DNA from: Allobacillus halotolerans
GTDB taxonomy: Bacteria; Bacillota; Bacilli; Bacillales; Alkalibacillaceae
Reading direction: 5' to 3'
NCBI RefSeq assembly: GCF_018967645.1
Contig: NZ_JAHLZF010000012.1
Location: forward strand, 1 to 64,000
DNA: 64,000 nt
Every line of letters starts with the position of its first letter. The first letter of the stretch is position 1. Shown here in pieces: positions 9,941 through 19,726 of this stretch. A model generated the notes under the pieces. It ran no database searches. It saw nothing but the letters and a program-made list of their open reading frames with translations, and was not told the origin of the DNA. Both the position numbers and the translations under genes were made by a program.

Positions 9941-11416
9941 ATGTCAGCACAAGAAGTACGTGTACGTTATGCACCTAGTCCAACAGGTCATTTGCATATC
10001 GGAAATGCTCGAACAGCTTTATTTAACTATTTATACGCAAGACATACTGGCGGAAAATTCATCATCCGTATTGAAGATACCGACCAGAAGAGAAATGTCG
10101 AAGGCGGAGAGCTAAGTCAACTCAATTACTTGAAATGGCTAGGAATCGATTGGGATGAAAGTATCGACCGAGAAGGTGAATATGGTCCATACCGCCAAAT
10201 GGAACGTCTGGATATTTACCGAAAATACGTAGATGAGCTATTGGAACGCGGTCTCGCTTATAAATGCTATATGACTGAAGACGAATTAGAACAAGAAAGA
10301 GAAGAACAGCGGGCGAAGGGCCAGGTACCAATGTACTCTGGTGCGCATCGTAATCTTACACGTGAAGAACAAGAGAAGTTTGAACAAGAGGGCCGCGAGC
10401 CTAGTATTCGTTTGCGTGTTCCAAGTCAAGAAACTTATACTTTTTTCGATATTGTAAAAGGAAAAATTACGTTTGAGTCAGCTGATTTTGGTGACTGGGT
10501 CATTTTGAAAAAAGATGGCACACCAACGTATAATTTTGCAGTTGCGGTTGATGACCATTTGATGAAAATTACGCATGTCCTTCGTGGTGAAGACCATATT
10601 TCCAATACGCCAAAACAGATGATGGTCTACCGTGCATTTGATTGGGAGATTCCGACCTATGCGCATATGACATTGATCGTCAACGAAGAAAGAAAGAAAC
10701 TTAGTAAGCGAGATGAAAGCATTATTCAATTCATTGAGCAATACGAAGAGTTAGGTTATTTGCCTGAAGCTTTGTTTAATTTCATCACATTGCTTGGTTG
10801 GTCTCCAGTAGGAGAGGAAGAAATCTTCACACGCGAAGAGTTCATTGAAATGTTCGACCCTGAACGACTATCAACATCTCCAGCTGTTTTTGATAGCCAT
10901 AAATTAAAGTGGATGAATAACCAATATATTAAATCAAGTTCATTAGACCGAGTCATTCAGTTAGCTAAACCACATTTGTTAAAAGCCGGAAAAATTGAAG
11001 AAAATGCAGATGAGGAAACTGAAAAGTGGGTCAATGAATTGATTGGCTTATACAAGGAACAGCTTAGTTACGGTGCTGAAATTGTCGAGTTGACAGAGTT
11101 ATTTTTCAAGAAAGAAGCAGAATATACAGAAGAAGCGATGGATGTTCTCAGCCAAGAACATGTTCCTGAAATGCTTGCGAACTTTAAAACACAGCTGGAC
11201 GGGTTAGAAACTTTCGAAGCGGATGATATTAAAGCCGCCATCAAAGCAACGCAAAAAGATACAGGTAACAAAGGCAAGAAGTTGTTCATGCCAATACGGG
11301 TCGCAACAACAGCCGAAACACACGGACCAGAATTGCCACAGGCGATCCACTTACTTGGAAAAGAAACGGTCATCCATCGATTAGGGAAGTTAATTGATGA
11401 GTTAAATAATTCGTAA
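9941..11416 (+). CDS. gltX: glutamyl-tRNA synthetase
   Basis: Class I aminoacyl-tRNA synthetase of 491 residues. The HIGH-type signature appears as [17 protein letters not shown] and the KMSKS-type loop as KKLSKRD. The C-terminal helical domain reads the anticodon. In Bacillus this enzyme also charges tRNA-Gln with Glu for later amidation; the same is likely here but cannot be read from the gene. ATG 9941 follows GGAGGGAG. No terminator hairpin is seen before the T-box leader of cysE. Confidence 0.97.
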   Translation: MSAQEVRVRYAPSPTGHLHIGNARTALFNYLYARHTGGKFIIRIEDTDQKRNVEGGELSQLNYLKWLGIDWDESIDREGEYGPYRQMERLDIYRKYVDELLERGLAYKCYMTEDELEQEREEQRAKGQVPMYSGAHRNLTREEQEKFEQEGREPSIRLRVPSQETYTFFDIVKGKITFESADFGDWVILKKDGTPTYNFAVAVDDHLMKITHVLRGEDHISNTPKQMMVYRAFDWEIPTYAHMTLIVNEERKKLSKRDESIIQFIEQYEELGYLPEALFNFITLLGWSPVGEEEIFTREEFIEMFDPERLSTSPAVFDSHKLKWMNNQYIKSSSLDRVIQLAKPHLLKAGKIEENADEETEKWVNELIGLYKEQLSYGAEIVELTELFFKKEAEYTEEAMDVLSQEHVPEMLANFKTQLDGLETFEADDIKAAIKATQKDTGNKGKKLFMPIRVATTAETHGPELPQAIHLLGKETVIHRLGKLIDELNNS

Positions 11417-11468
11417 CAACAATGGTTTTTTGTATATAATAACAATATATCATTGAATAAAAACGTAG

Positions 11469-11698
11469 ATGAGGAAAAGTAGCCGATTGAAAGGACCACA
11501 GAGAGAGCTGTATAGGTGAGAGCAGCTTTCCAGACAATCGGTGAAATGCCCCTCGGAGTTCCTTTTCCGAAATACAGTAAGAAAAGGCGAGTAGCGATCG
11601 TTATCCGTTTAAGCGAGAGGTGTTCGATGCCTTTAAGCAGAGTGGAACCGCGTAAATATATACGCCTCTGTCTATTGAATGATAGACAGAGGCTTTTT
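11469..11698 (+). promoter_or_regulatory. T-box riboswitch, cysteine-specific
   Basis: Leader upstream of cysE-cysS. Stem I begins GATGAGGAAAAGTAG, carries AGAGAGC, and presents a candidate specifier codon TGC (Cys) at 11547-11549 in GTGAAATGCCCC. The T-box sequence AGAGTGGAACCGCG is at 11639-11652. It is followed by the terminator GCCTCTGTCTAT / ATAGACAGAGGC plus T tract (11664-11698). Uncharged tRNA-Cys would stabilise the antiterminator and switch the operon on. A TATAAT at 11435-11440 is the probable -10 box; its -35 is poor. Confidence 0.93.
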
Positions 11699-11825
11699 GT
11701 ATTCAGCGTTTTTCGGAGGCCAACCGAATTTACACTTTTGAAAACCACGATTTATCAAGAAACGTGTCATCTACCAATAAAACGTCACTCTTGTTAAAGA
11801 AGATCGAAGCATTCAAGGGAGGAGG

Positions 11826-12494
11826 ATGGATGTGCGAAAGTTTTTTAGTCTGTTGAAAGATGATGTAAAAGTAGTCTTTGACCAGGATCCAGCGGCAAGA
11901 AATACGTTCGAAGTTGTGTTGACGTATTCTGGCGTGCATGCCGTTTGGGCACACCGATTTGCACATGGCTTTCATAAACGGAATATGAAATTTATAGCCC
12001 GTGTTATTTCACAAATCAGTCGTTTTTTCACGGGAATTGAAATTCATCCAGGAGCCAAAATTGGACGTCGCTTTTTCATCGACCATGGAATGGCGGTCGT
12101 CATCGGTGAAACGTGTGAAATTGGTGATAATGTAACGATATATCAAGGAGTAACACTTGGTGGAACAGGTAAAGAGAAAGGAAAAAGACACCCGACTCTT
12201 AAGGATAATGTGCTTGTTGCAACAGGAGCGAAAGTGTTAGGCTCCATTACGATTGAAGAGCATTCAAAAATTGGCGCAGGGTCCGTTGTATTGAAAGATG
12301 TGCCAAAGCATTCAACCGTCGTCGGCATACCTGGACGCGTCGTTGTCCAGAATGGTGTGAAAGTGAAAAAGAATTTAGATCATCATAAAATGCCGGACCC
12401 GGTGCAAGAACATTGCAACCGTTTGGAAGGAAGAATCAAGGAATTGGAGAAAGAATTGGCGAAGCTGAAAGGAGTGTCTGTGCATGACGATTAA
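11826..12494 (+). CDS. cysE: serine O-acetyltransferase
   Basis: First step of cysteine synthesis from serine and acetyl-CoA; 222 residues. The C-terminal half is a left-handed beta-helix of hexapeptide repeats with the active-site segment [18 protein letters not shown] and LGGTG. A charged coiled-coil tail ([18 protein letters not shown]) extends past the usual end. ATG 11826 follows GGGAGGAGG. It overlaps cysS by 11 bases, and both are under the upstream T-box, so cysteine synthesis and tRNA-Cys charging respond together. Confidence 0.95.
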   Translation: MDVRKFFSLLKDDVKVVFDQDPAARNTFEVVLTYSGVHAVWAHRFAHGFHKRNMKFIARVISQISRFFTGIEIHPGAKIGRRFFIDHGMAVVIGETCEIGDNVTIYQGVTLGGTGKEKGKRHPTLKDNVLVATGAKVLGSITIEEHSKIGAGSVVLKDVPKHSTVVGIPGRVVVQNGVKVKKNLDHHKMPDPVQEHCNRLEGRIKELEKELAKLKGVSVHDD

Positions 12495-13881
12495 ATTATA
12501 CAATTCATTAACGAGACAAAAAGAGGAATTTAAACCGATTGAAGAAGGTAAAGTAAAAATGTATGTGTGTGGGCCGACTGTTTATAACTATATTCATATC
12601 GGGAATGCGCGTCCAGCTATCGTCTTTGATACAGTTCGCCGTTTCTTGGAGTATGTCGGCTATGATGTAGAGTACGTATTAAACTTTACGGATGTCGACG
12701 ATAAATTAATCAAGGCGGCTAATGAATTAGGCGAGGAAGTTCCAGACATTGCTGAGCGTTTTATTAAAGCCTATAAAGAGGATGTTTCCAAGCTTCATGT
12801 GCAAGAAGCTGTTCATCATCCGCGGGTTACAGAATCCATGGAAGACATCATCGCTTTCATCGAAGGGTTGATTGAAAAAGACTATGCTTATGAAGTGGAT
12901 GGAGACGTCTATTATCGTACGAGAAAATTTGAAAATTACGGAAAGCTATCTCATCAATCCATAGACGAACTTCGTTCAGGAGCGAGAATACAAGTTGGAG
13001 AGAAAAAAGACGATCCTCTTGATTTTGCTTTATGGAAAAACGCGAAAGATGGAGAAATCTCTTGGGAAAGTCCTTGGGGAGAAGGAAGACCAGGGTGGCA
13101 TATCGAATGTTCAGCTATGGCGAAAAAATATTTAGGCGAAACGATCGATATCCATGCGGGTGGTCAAGACCTTACTTTTCCACACCATGAAAATGAAATC
13201 GCCCAGTCTGAAGCGAATAATGACAAGACGTTCGCAAACTATTGGATTCACAACGGTTATATTCAAATCGAAAATGAAAAAATGTCCAAATCGCTAGGTA
13301 ATTTCATTTTAGTGAAAGACATCGTTGAACAGTTCGACCCGAACATTATCCGTTTTTTCATGCTAAGTGTCCATTATCGAAACCCAATTAATTTTAGCCA
13401 AACCGTGATTGAAAAAACACAAAATAGTTTTGATCGCATCCAAACAGCTTATCAAAACCTGTTGTATAGAAAAGAAACGAGCGTGGACTTAACGGATAAT
13501 CAAGCGCAGTGGATGGATTCTATTGACGCACACCGGTCAAAGTTCATTCAAGAGATGAATGATGACTTCAATACAGCCAATGCCATTTCGGTTCTTTTTG
13601 AATTGGCGAAAGACGCAAATCGTTATTTGGAAAATAAACAGACAGATACAACAGTCATTGATGTCTTTATAGAGTTGTTTGAAGAAATTACGGGAGTACT
13701 CGGGTTGAAATTGGAAACAGAAGAGCTGCTTGACGAGGAGATTGAACAATTGATCGAAGAACGTGTTCAAGCAAGAAAAGACCGGAACTTCAGTCGCGCA
13801 GATGAGATTCGCGATCTTTTGGATGAAAAAGGCATTATATTAGAGGATACGCCACAAGGCACTCGATGGAAGCGGAAGTGA
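12484..13881 (+). CDS. cysS: cysteinyl-tRNA synthetase
   Basis: Class I synthetase of 465 residues. Signature [16 protein letters not shown] includes a zinc-ligand Cys and the HIGH-type motif; GWHIECS and HHENEIAQ contribute further zinc ligands; KMSKSLGNF is the KMSKS loop. Its start lies within cysE (11-base overlap), and mrnC begins 4 bases after the stop. Confidence 0.97.
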   Translation: MTIKLYNSLTRQKEEFKPIEEGKVKMYVCGPTVYNYIHIGNARPAIVFDTVRRFLEYVGYDVEYVLNFTDVDDKLIKAANELGEEVPDIAERFIKAYKEDVSKLHVQEAVHHPRVTESMEDIIAFIEGLIEKDYAYEVDGDVYYRTRKFENYGKLSHQSIDELRSGARIQVGEKKDDPLDFALWKNAKDGEISWESPWGEGRPGWHIECSAMAKKYLGETIDIHAGGQDLTFPHHENEIAQSEANNDKTFANYWIHNGYIQIENEKMSKSLGNFILVKDIVEQFDPNIIRFFMLSVHYRNPINFSQTVIEKTQNSFDRIQTAYQNLLYRKETSVDLTDNQAQWMDSIDAHRSKFIQEMNDDFNTANAISVLFELAKDANRYLENKQTDTTVIDVFIELFEEITGVLGLKLETEELLDEEIEQLIEERVQARKDRNFSRADEIRDLLDEKGIILEDTPQGTRWKRK

Positions 13882-13885
13882 ATGT

Positions 13886-14278
13886 ATGACTGAACCATTT
13901 CAAATGAAAAGCTTGGCACTTGCCTACATGGGCGATGCCATCTATGAAGTTTACATCCGAGCTTATTTAATTGAAAAAGGAGAGGTGAAGCCACAAAAGC
14001 TTCACCAATCCGCCATTTCATTTGTTGCAGCAACAGCACAAGCATCTACGGTGAAAAGCTGGCTCGATGATGGGTTTTTAACGGAGACAGAAGAAGCCAT
14101 CGTGCGTAGAGGAAGAAATGCAAAGTCGAACAAACCGAAAAGCACAGACGTACAGACGTATCGGCTTAGCACCGCTTTTGAAGCGTTACTGGGCTATTTA
14201 TATTTAAATCAGGAGACAGATCGACTGGAACAATTGATTTCCATGGCGATTATGGACGCTGAAGAAAGGAGATCGTAA
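13886..14278 (+). CDS. mrnC: Mini-ribonuclease 3
   Basis: Small RNase III-type catalytic domain without a double-stranded RNA-binding domain, 130 residues. It trims both ends of 23S rRNA precursors in B. subtilis. The catalytic segment LAYMGDAIYEVYIR and the second acidic segment FEALLGYLYL are present. It starts 4 bases after cysS and ends one base before rlmB, in the usual cysS-mrnC-rlmB-rae1 run. Confidence 0.94.
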   Translation: MTEPFQMKSLALAYMGDAIYEVYIRAYLIEKGEVKPQKLHQSAISFVAATAQASTVKSWLDDGFLTETEEAIVRRGRNAKSNKPKSTDVQTYRLSTAFEALLGYLYLNQETDRLEQLISMAIMDAEERRS

Positions 14279-14279
14279 A

Positions 14280-15020
14280 GTGAGTGAAGAGTGGATCGTT
14301 GGAAGAAATGCTGTATTAGAAACGTTGAAATCTGGACGGGCGATTAACAAAGTATTAATTCTTGAGTCTATGAAGCCCGCTGCCCAAGGTGAACTCATTC
14401 AGGCAGCGAAGAAAGCGAACATTCATGTACAAAAAGTACCGAGAAATAAACTTGACCAATTGGGTGATCATCATCAAGGGGTCGCTGCTTCTGTTGCTGC
14501 GTATGATTATCTAGAACTTGAAGATTTACTCAATATTCCGGCGAAAAAAAACGAGACTCCCTTTTTTGTCCTGCTGGATGAGTTGGAAGATCCACATAAT
14601 TTAGGTTCGATTATGCGGACAGCTGATGCGATTGGTGTACATGGGATCATCATTCCGAAGAGACGCTCCGTGCAACTGACGCAAACCGTTGCGAAAGCTT
14701 CTACCGGAGCGATTGAATACGTCCCTGTTGCACGAGTAACAAACATGGCTCAAACGATTGAGCGGCTGAAAGAAGAGAATATTTGGATCATTGGAACAGA
14801 CGCTTCAGCTTCCGAGGACTATCGGCAAGGAGCATATGACATGCCGCTAGGTCTTGTGATTGGCAGTGAAGGAAAAGGAATTAGCCGGTTGGCAGCCAAA
14901 AAATGCGATTGGCACATTCGTCTGCCGATGGTTGGTCATGTGACATCATTGAATGCATCTGTTTCGGCAAGTTTGCTCATGTATGAAGTATACCGAAAAC
15001 GGAATCCGTTGGGTGGTTGA
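14280..15020 (+). CDS. rlmB: 23S rRNA 2'-O-ribose methyltransferase RlmB (TrmH family)
   Basis: SPOUT-class methyltransferase of 246 residues that modifies a guanosine in the peptidyl-transferase region of 23S rRNA. An N-terminal L30e-like domain is followed by the three knot motifs: LEDPHNLGSIMRTADA, GLVIGSEGKGISRL and LPMVGHVTSLNASVSAS. GTG start at 14280 behind GAAAGGAG. rae1 follows 3 bases after the stop. Confidence 0.95.
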   Translation: MSEEWIVGRNAVLETLKSGRAINKVLILESMKPAAQGELIQAAKKANIHVQKVPRNKLDQLGDHHQGVAASVAAYDYLELEDLLNIPAKKNETPFFVLLDELEDPHNLGSIMRTADAIGVHGIIIPKRRSVQLTQTVAKASTGAIEYVPVARVTNMAQTIERLKEENIWIIGTDASASEDYRQGAYDMPLGLVIGSEGKGISRLAAKKCDWHIRLPMVGHVTSLNASVSASLLMYEVYRKRNPLGG

Positions 15021-15023
15021 TTC

Positions 15024-15533
15024 ATGATTGTTCTCATTGTCGACGGTTACAACATGATTGGTGATTGGCCTGTATTAAAAGAATTGAAAGAAAAGAGCTT
15101 GGAAGAAGCACGGGCGAAGTTAGTTGAGTTAATGGCAGAATATCAAGCTTATATGGGTTATCGAATTATTGTCGTATTCGACGCTTATAATGTTCATGGG
15201 CCAGAAAGTCGGGAAACGTTCAAAAAAATTCAACTGGTTTACACGAAAGAAAATGAAACGGCCGACGAAAGAATTGAAAAACTGATTAAAGAAGTGAAGA
15301 ACGTCAAAACGAAAGTGTATGTTGCAACATCTGATTTTCAAGAACAGTGGACTGTTTTTTCACAGGGAGCACTGCGCAAGTCTGCTCGAGAGTTGTTTTT
15401 AGAAATTCAACGAATGAAAAAAGATATCCAAATCGATCTGAAAAATAATCAAAAATTAGCACCGAAACACAAAATTTCATTTGACCAGGACATTCGATCG
15501 AAACTTGAAAAAATGCGGAGAGGAAGAAAATAA
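15024..15533 (+). CDS. rae1: ribosome-associated endoribonuclease Rae1 (YacP, NYN domain)
   Basis: A 169-residue PIN-like NYN nuclease that in B. subtilis enters the ribosomal A site and cuts mRNA in a translation-dependent way. The acidic motif VDGYNMIGDWP at the N-terminus and VFDAYN about residues 52-57 carry active-site residues. The C-terminus is basic (KLEKMRRGRK), fitting RNA binding. Position between rlmB and sigH is conserved in Bacillales. Confidence 0.92.
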   Translation: MIVLIVDGYNMIGDWPVLKELKEKSLEEARAKLVELMAEYQAYMGYRIIVVFDAYNVHGPESRETFKKIQLVYTKENETADERIEKLIKEVKNVKTKVYVATSDFQEQWTVFSQGALRKSARELFLEIQRMKKDIQIDLKNNQKLAPKHKISFDQDIRSKLEKMRRGRK

Positions 15534-15545
15534 TTCAAACAATAG

Positions 15546-15575
15546 TTGACTGAAAATTCACAAATCCTGTATAAT
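15546..15575 (+). promoter_or_regulatory. sigH promoter
   Basis: TTGACT (15546-15551), spacing 18, TATAAT (15570-15575). sigH thus has its own sigma-A promoter as in B. subtilis, where AbrB represses it; no AbrB site can be recognised by eye. Confidence 0.8.
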
Positions 15576-15618
15576 AATGTTGTATTCTTATATCTGTTAT
15601 CATTCAGGAGGAGCTAAC

Positions 15619-16269
15619 GTGATCACTAAGGCAGAAATGAAAATGAAACAGGACATGATGGAGTCGGAAGATGAACGTCTCGTAGAACAAGTTCAGCAGG
15701 GGGATGGACAAGCCTTGAATCAACTGATTCTGAAATACAAAGGTTTTGTCCGCGGAAAAGCACGTACATATTTTTTGATTGGCGCAGATCGGGAAGACAT
15801 CATTCAAGAAGGGATGATCGGTTTATATAAAGCGATCCGTGATTACCGACCGGACAAGCTTTCATCTTTCAAGATGTTTGCGGAGCTTTGTGTAACACGC
15901 CAGATTATTACGGCAATCAAAACGGCCACCCGACAAAAACATATTCCTCTGAACTCCTATGTCTCGTTAGACAAACCTATTTATGATGAAGAATCTGACC
16001 GTACATTGATAGATATCATTGCGGAAGATGAATTAGGCGATCCGGAGAAGCTACTGATCAACCGTGAAAAAAATGGTGATATGGAAATCAAAATGCGTGA
16101 AGTATTAAGTGAGCTGGAACAGGAAGTTCTCAATCTTTATCTAGATGGGTGTTCTTATCAAGAGATTTCCCTAAAACTGAACCGTCACGTAAAATCGATC
16201 GACAATGCTCTCCAGAGGGTGAAAAGAAAGTTAGAACGTTACTTGCAAGTGAGCGAGATCACGCTCTAA
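15619..16269 (+). CDS. sigH: RNA polymerase sigma factor SigH
   Basis: Sigma-70-type factor of 216 residues directing transition-state, competence and early sporulation genes in Bacillus. Region 2 (IIQEGMIGLYKAIRDY, then core-binding and -10-reading helices) and region 4 helix-turn-helix (YQEISLKLNRHVKSIDNALQ) are present. GTG 15619 is chosen because AGGAGGAG (15606-15613) is 5 bases upstream; the open frame continues upstream to 15577 but across the promoter transcript start. Presence of sigH does not by itself prove sporulation. Confidence 0.94.
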   Translation: MITKAEMKMKQDMMESEDERLVEQVQQGDGQALNQLILKYKGFVRGKARTYFLIGADREDIIQEGMIGLYKAIRDYRPDKLSSFKMFAELCVTRQIITAIKTATRQKHIPLNSYVSLDKPIYDEESDRTLIDIIAEDELGDPEKLLINREKNGDMEIKMREVLSELEQEVLNLYLDGCSYQEISLKLNRHVKSIDNALQRVKRKLERYLQVSEITL

Positions 16270-16276
16270 ACAATAT

Positions 16277-16305
16277 TTGACACGCCCTTACCCACGTGGT
16301 AAGTT
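16277..16305 (+). promoter_or_regulatory. possible promoter and palindrome before rpmG
   Basis: TTGACA (16277-16282) is followed at 17 bases by a weak TAAGTT (16300-16305). CTTACC (16287-16292) and GGTAAG (16298-16303) form a short palindrome over the putative -10. Suggestive only. Confidence 0.4.
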
Positions 16306-16341
16306 TATTGGGTATGAATGAAATCGGATTGAGGTTAATTT

Positions 16342-16488
16342 ATGAGGAAAAAAGCTGTACTGGCATGTTCGGTTTGCCAGTCGCGTAATTATACAACGGA
16401 CAAAAAAACTAGTTCTAGTGAGCGGATTGAAATAAAAAAGTTTTGTAAAACGTGTGGGAGTCATACGTTGCATCGAGAGACGAAATAG
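16342..16488 (+). CDS. rpmG: 50S ribosomal protein L33
   Basis: A 48-residue L33 of the zinc-binding form: C9/C12 and C35/C38 make a CxxC...CxxC ribbon, and the core [17 protein letters not shown] is typical. ATG 16342 follows GAGGT at 16331-16335. It precedes secE as rpmGB does in B. subtilis. A paralogue elsewhere is likely because Bacillales often carry two or three L33 genes. Confidence 0.93.
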   Translation: MRKKAVLACSVCQSRNYTTDKKTSSSERIEIKKFCKTCGSHTLHRETK

Positions 16489-16514
16489 TGTGCAGCAAGG
16501 TAAGGGGGATGTAA

Positions 16515-16682
16515 ATGGTCAAGTTCTTGAAAGATGTCAATCGAGAAATGCGGAAAGTATCGTGGCCTAAAGGAAATGAGTTGACCCGATATACCATTAT
16601 TGTATTGGTGACTGTTATTTTCTTTGGTGTCTTTTTCACTGTGACTGATTTAGTTTTATCTCAAATTTTAGAGCTCTTCTAA
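16515..16682 (+). CDS. secE: preprotein translocase subunit SecE
   Basis: A 55-residue single-span membrane protein that clamps SecY. The amphipathic N-terminal helix with the conserved RKVSWPKGNEL is followed by one hydrophobic span (about 26-48). ATG 16515 follows AAGGGGGA. A hairpin with T tract at 16731 separates it from nusG. Confidence 0.94.
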   Translation: MVKFLKDVNREMRKVSWPKGNELTRYTIIVLVTVIFFGVFFTVTDLVLSQILELF

Positions 16683-16730
16683 TTCAATGGTTTAACGATA
16701 GAATGTTGTGCTATAATAGTTAGTGAAATA

Positions 16731-16752
16731 AAACCCGCTTGCCGGGTTTTTT
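16731..16752 (+). terminator. terminator between secE and nusG
   Basis: AAACCCG / CGGGTTT stem with a 5-base loop and T tract. Confidence 0.85.
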
Positions 16753-16916
16753 ATTATACATTTTTTTACATGATAACGTATAATTCAAACAACAAGTAAA
16801 CAACGAGAAGAGAGTTCGGGCTGCTGTAAAATGAGAAAACAGAAGCTTCTTGAATCTCTTTGATTTTTTATGTGGCAATAGATTGCGATAATTGACAATC
16901 GATCGGGTTAACGAAT

Positions 16917-16947
16917 AGGAGGGAAAGGCGCAAAGCCTATCATTATG
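16917..16947 (+). promoter_or_regulatory. unusual nusG ribosome binding site with intervening hairpin
   Basis: The only good Shine-Dalgarno sequence, AGGAGGG (16917-16923), is 21 bases from the ATG at 16945, too far for normal initiation. Between them AGGC (16926-16929) and GCCT (16935-16938) can pair around GCAAA. Folding would reduce the effective distance to about 8 bases. Confidence 0.65.
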
Positions 16948-17478
16948 GAGAAAAATTGGTATGTGGTTCATACGTATTCTGGCTATGAAAACAAAGTAAA
17001 ATTAAATTTGGAAAAACGAATCGAATCTATGGGTATGGAAGATAAGATTTTCCGAGTGATCGTTCCAGAAGAGGAAGAAACAGAAGTCAAAAATGGCAAA
17101 AGAAAGACATCTTTAAAGAAGGTGTTTCCTGGGTACGTTTTGACAGAAATGATTATGACGGATGATTCATGGTTTGTCGTCAGAAATACACCTGGCGTTA
17201 CAGGATTCGTCGGTTCAACAGGTGCCGGACAAAAGCCGACACCATTATTGCCGGAAGAATCCGAGCGAATCTTAAAGCGTATGGGTGTCAAAGAGCAAGT
17301 GCCTGAAATTGATTTTGAACTGAAAGAGACAGTGCGAGTGACAGAAGGTCCATTCGCGAATTTCACTGGTACAATCGAGAATATTGATACAGATAAACTG
17401 AAGGTTAAAGTGCATGTCAACATGTTCGGCAGAGAAACACCTGTCGAATTAGACTTTAATCAGATTGAAAAAATATAA
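16945..17478 (+). CDS. nusG: transcription elongation/termination factor NusG
   Basis: A 177-residue factor that binds RNA polymerase across the cleft. NGN domain (1-110, starting MEKNWYVVHTYSGYENKVK) and C-terminal KOW domain (VTEGPFANFTGTIENID) are standard. The start is fixed by homology; the ribosome site is unusually distant with a small hairpin between. A promoter for rplK lies 9 bases after the stop. Confidence 0.96.
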   Translation: MEKNWYVVHTYSGYENKVKLNLEKRIESMGMEDKIFRVIVPEEEETEVKNGKRKTSLKKVFPGYVLTEMIMTDDSWFVVRNTPGVTGFVGSTGAGQKPTPLLPEESERILKRMGVKEQVPEIDFELKETVRVTEGPFANFTGTIENIDTDKLKVKVHVNMFGRETPVELDFNQIEKI

Positions 17479-17486
17479 CAAACTTC

Positions 17487-17611
17487 TTGCATTCATAGTC
17501 GAAAAATGCTAAGATTTTTATGTTTCTCATGGCCTTATGGGCTAATGATAAAAATGAGTGGGAGGGGCAAGCCCCAATTACCACATCACGGACTTTAAGG
17601 AGGTGTGTCTC
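17487..17611 (+). promoter_or_regulatory. rplK promoter and structured leader
   Basis: TTGCAT (17487-17492), spacing 17, TAAGAT (17510-17515). The leader contains a two-part stem at 17558-17584: GTGG/CCAC outside and GGGG/CCCC inside with a CAAG loop, just upstream of the AAGGAGGTG ribosome site. The form resembles the leader seen before rplK in other Bacillales and may be an L11 autoregulation site; binding is inference. Confidence 0.7.
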
Positions 17612-18037
17612 GTGGCTAAAAAAGTAGTTAACGTTATTAAACTTCAAATTCCAGCAGGTAAAGCAAACCCTGCACCGCCAGTCGGTCCTGCATTGGGTCA
17701 AGCTGGTATCAATATCATGGGATTCTGTAAGGAATTTAACGCACAAACACAAGATGAAGCTGGCATGATTATTCCGGTTGAAATTTCTGTTTTTGAAGAT
17801 CGTTCATTTACTTTCATAACAAAAACTCCACCGGCTGCTGTGCTTCTTAAGAAAGCGGCAGGAATTGAATCCGGTTCTGGTGAACCAAACCGTAATAAGG
17901 TCGCAACAGTTAAACGCGATCAAGTACGCGAAATTGCTGAAACAAAAATGCAGGATTTAAACGCTGCTGATGTGGATGCTGCTGTACGTATGGTAGAAGG
18001 TACTGCCCGCAGCATGGGTGTTACGATTGAAGACTAA
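17612..18037 (+). CDS. rplK: 50S ribosomal protein L11
   Basis: L11 forms the GTPase-associated stalk base and is needed for RelA activation; 141 residues. The proline-rich hinge region [20 protein letters not shown] and the C-terminal rRNA-binding domain are intact. GTG 17612 follows TAAGGAGGTG; an open frame extends upstream to 17558 through the structured leader and is not coding. Confidence 0.96.
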   Translation: MAKKVVNVIKLQIPAGKANPAPPVGPALGQAGINIMGFCKEFNAQTQDEAGMIIPVEISVFEDRSFTFITKTPPAAVLLKKAAGIESGSGEPNRNKVATVKRDQVREIAETKMQDLNAADVDAAVRMVEGTARSMGVTIED

Positions 18038-18050
18038 TGTCAATGCTATG

Positions 18051-18198
18051 AAAGGTTGCGGATGAATACTTTCGCAACCTTTATTACAGGTTAACAAAAG
18101 TCCAGTAGAGACGACTGTCTTTACCCGAAGACTTACGTTGGTAAGTTTTCGAAAGTGGGAGGTTTAACCGTTAAAACCACAAAGAGGAGGAAAATATA
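18051..18198 (+). promoter_or_regulatory. rplK-rplA intergenic hairpins, candidate L1 leader
   Basis: Three hairpins: AAAGGTTGCG / CGCAACCTTT (18051-18082, no T tract, so a weak terminator at best); GAAGACTTAC / GTAAGTTTTC (18127-18150); and GTGG..GGTTTAA / TTAAAACC..AC (18155-18180) just before the AGAGGAGG site of rplA. The last is a plausible L1 binding site for feedback control. Confidence 0.55.
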
Positions 18199-18894
18199 AT
18201 GGCTAAAAAAGGTAAAAAATATAGCGAAGCACTTAAATTAGTTGATCGTTCAAAAAGCTATGATTCTAAAGAAGCTATTGAGCTTGTGAAAAAAGCATCT
18301 ACAGCTAAGTTCGATGAAACAGTTGAAGCTGCTTTCCGTTTGGGTGTCGACCCAAAGAAAGCTGACCAACAAATCCGTGGTGCAATGGTATTGCCACACG
18401 GTACAGGTAAAACACAACGTGTACTTGTCTTCGCAAAAGGGGACAAAGCAAAAGAGGCTGAAGCGGCAGGCGCTGACTATGTAGGTGACCAAGAATACAT
18501 CAGCAAAATCAACGAAGGTTGGTTTGACTTTGATGTAATCGTTGCGACACCTGATATGATGGCAGAAGTCGGGAAGCTCGGACGTGTGCTTGGACCAAAA
18601 GGTTTAATGCCTAACCCGAAAACAGGCACTGTCACTTTTGAAGTTGAAAAAGCCGTTCAGGAAATTAAAGCGGGTAAAGTTGAGTACCGTGTTGATAAAG
18701 CCGGTAACATTCACGTTCCGATCGGTAAAGTTTCTTTCGAAGACAACCAGTTGGTAGAGAACTTTGCTGCAATCACGGAAACACTAGTGAAAGCAAAACC
18801 TCAAGCTTCAAAAGGTAAATATATGCGTAATGCTGCCATCTCATCAACAATGGGACCTGGTGTACGCGTAGATGTATCAAGTTTCACCAATTAA
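18199..18894 (+). CDS. rplA: 50S ribosomal protein L1
   Basis: L1 stalk protein that moves deacylated tRNA and acts as translational repressor of its own mRNA in many bacteria; 231 residues. Two-domain L1 fold with the conserved [18 protein letters not shown] segment. ATG 18199 follows AGAGGAGG. The candidate leader immediately upstream would be its regulatory target. Confidence 0.96.
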   Translation: MAKKGKKYSEALKLVDRSKSYDSKEAIELVKKASTAKFDETVEAAFRLGVDPKKADQQIRGAMVLPHGTGKTQRVLVFAKGDKAKEAEAAGADYVGDQEYISKINEGWFDFDVIVATPDMMAEVGKLGRVLGPKGLMPNPKTGTVTFEVEKAVQEIKAGKVEYRVDKAGNIHVPIGKVSFEDNQLVENFAAITETLVKAKPQASKGKYMRNAAISSTMGPGVRVDVSSFTN

Positions 18895-18905
18895 TCAAGA
18901 AATCA

Positions 18906-19106
18906 TTGACTTTTTGATGAGCGGCATATATACTATGTCTTGTCAATTAAATAAATGAGTTATACCGTAGACAGCAGGAGCAATTCCAATTGCTTAAACA
19001 AATCCTGCCGAGGTGTGTGATCGTTGCATTCAATCCTCATCTAAATGTGGATTGAATCGTAAATGTGTAAACAATCATGCTCCCATGTCTACATGGGAGC
19101 TTTTTT
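18906..19106 (+). promoter_or_regulatory. rplJL promoter, L10 leader and attenuator
   Basis: Promoter TTGACT (18906-18911), spacing 17, TATACT (18929-18934). The leader has the conserved L10-binding kink-turn sequence ACCGTAGACAGCAGG, the partner AATCCTGCCGAGGTGTG (19000-19018 area), an ATTCAATCC/GGATTGAAT hairpin and then a terminator GCTCCCATG / CATGGGAGC with T tract (19079-19106). Excess L10(L12)4 complex is expected to favour termination. Confidence 0.88.
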
Positions 19107-19171
19107 AATGGATAAAAGTGATTGACACGCTCACGGTATGAGGAATCAATTTTCAATTAGGAGGTGGAACG

Positions 19172-19672
19172 ATGAGCTCAATTATCGAGCAAAAGAAACA
19201 GCACGTGGAAGAAATTGCTGAAAAGTTTTCAAATGCAAAAACAGCTGTATTAGTTGATTATCGTGGATTGAATGTTGAAGAAGTCACTGAACTTCGTAAA
19301 CAATTGAGAGAAGCGGGCGTTGAATATAAAGTGTATAAAAACACAATGACACGCCGTGCAACTGAAAAAGCAGGCTTTGAAGAACTACACGAAGTTTTAG
19401 TTGGACCGACAGCCATCGCTTTCTCTGAAGAGGATGCAGTTGCACCAGCTAAAGTGATCGGTGGATTTGCGAAAGAGCACGAAGCTTTGGAAATCAAGGG
19501 TGGCATTGTTGAAGGAAACGTTGCAACGCTTGAACAAATCAAAGAACTTTCCGAACTACCATCTCACGACGGGCTTCTATCTATGCTTTTAAGCGTACTA
19601 CAAGCTCCAGTCAGAAACTTTGCATACGCAACAAAAGCGATTGCAGAGCAAAAAGAAGAAGAAGGTGCCTAA
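19172..19672 (+). CDS. rplJ: 50S ribosomal protein L10
   Basis: Base of the L7/L12 stalk, 166 residues. N-terminal rRNA-binding domain ([18 protein letters not shown]) and a C-terminal helix that carries L12 dimers. ATG 19172 follows AGGAGGTGG. The gene sits 66 bases after the L10-responsive attenuator. Confidence 0.96.
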   Translation: MSSIIEQKKQHVEEIAEKFSNAKTAVLVDYRGLNVEEVTELRKQLREAGVEYKVYKNTMTRRATEKAGFEELHEVLVGPTAIAFSEEDAVAPAKVIGGFAKEHEALEIKGGIVEGNVATLEQIKELSELPSHDGLLSMLLSVLQAPVRNFAYATKAIAEQKEEEGA

Positions 19673-19726
19673 ACAGAAGCGCCTAATCGTATAGACGTTA
19701 ATAAAAAATACTAAGGAGGATTTAAC

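Noticed and set aside
18051-18082. Terminator between rplK and rplA
   Set aside because: A 10-bp stem exists but no T tract follows, and rplA has no clear promoter of its own, so read-through is more likely.
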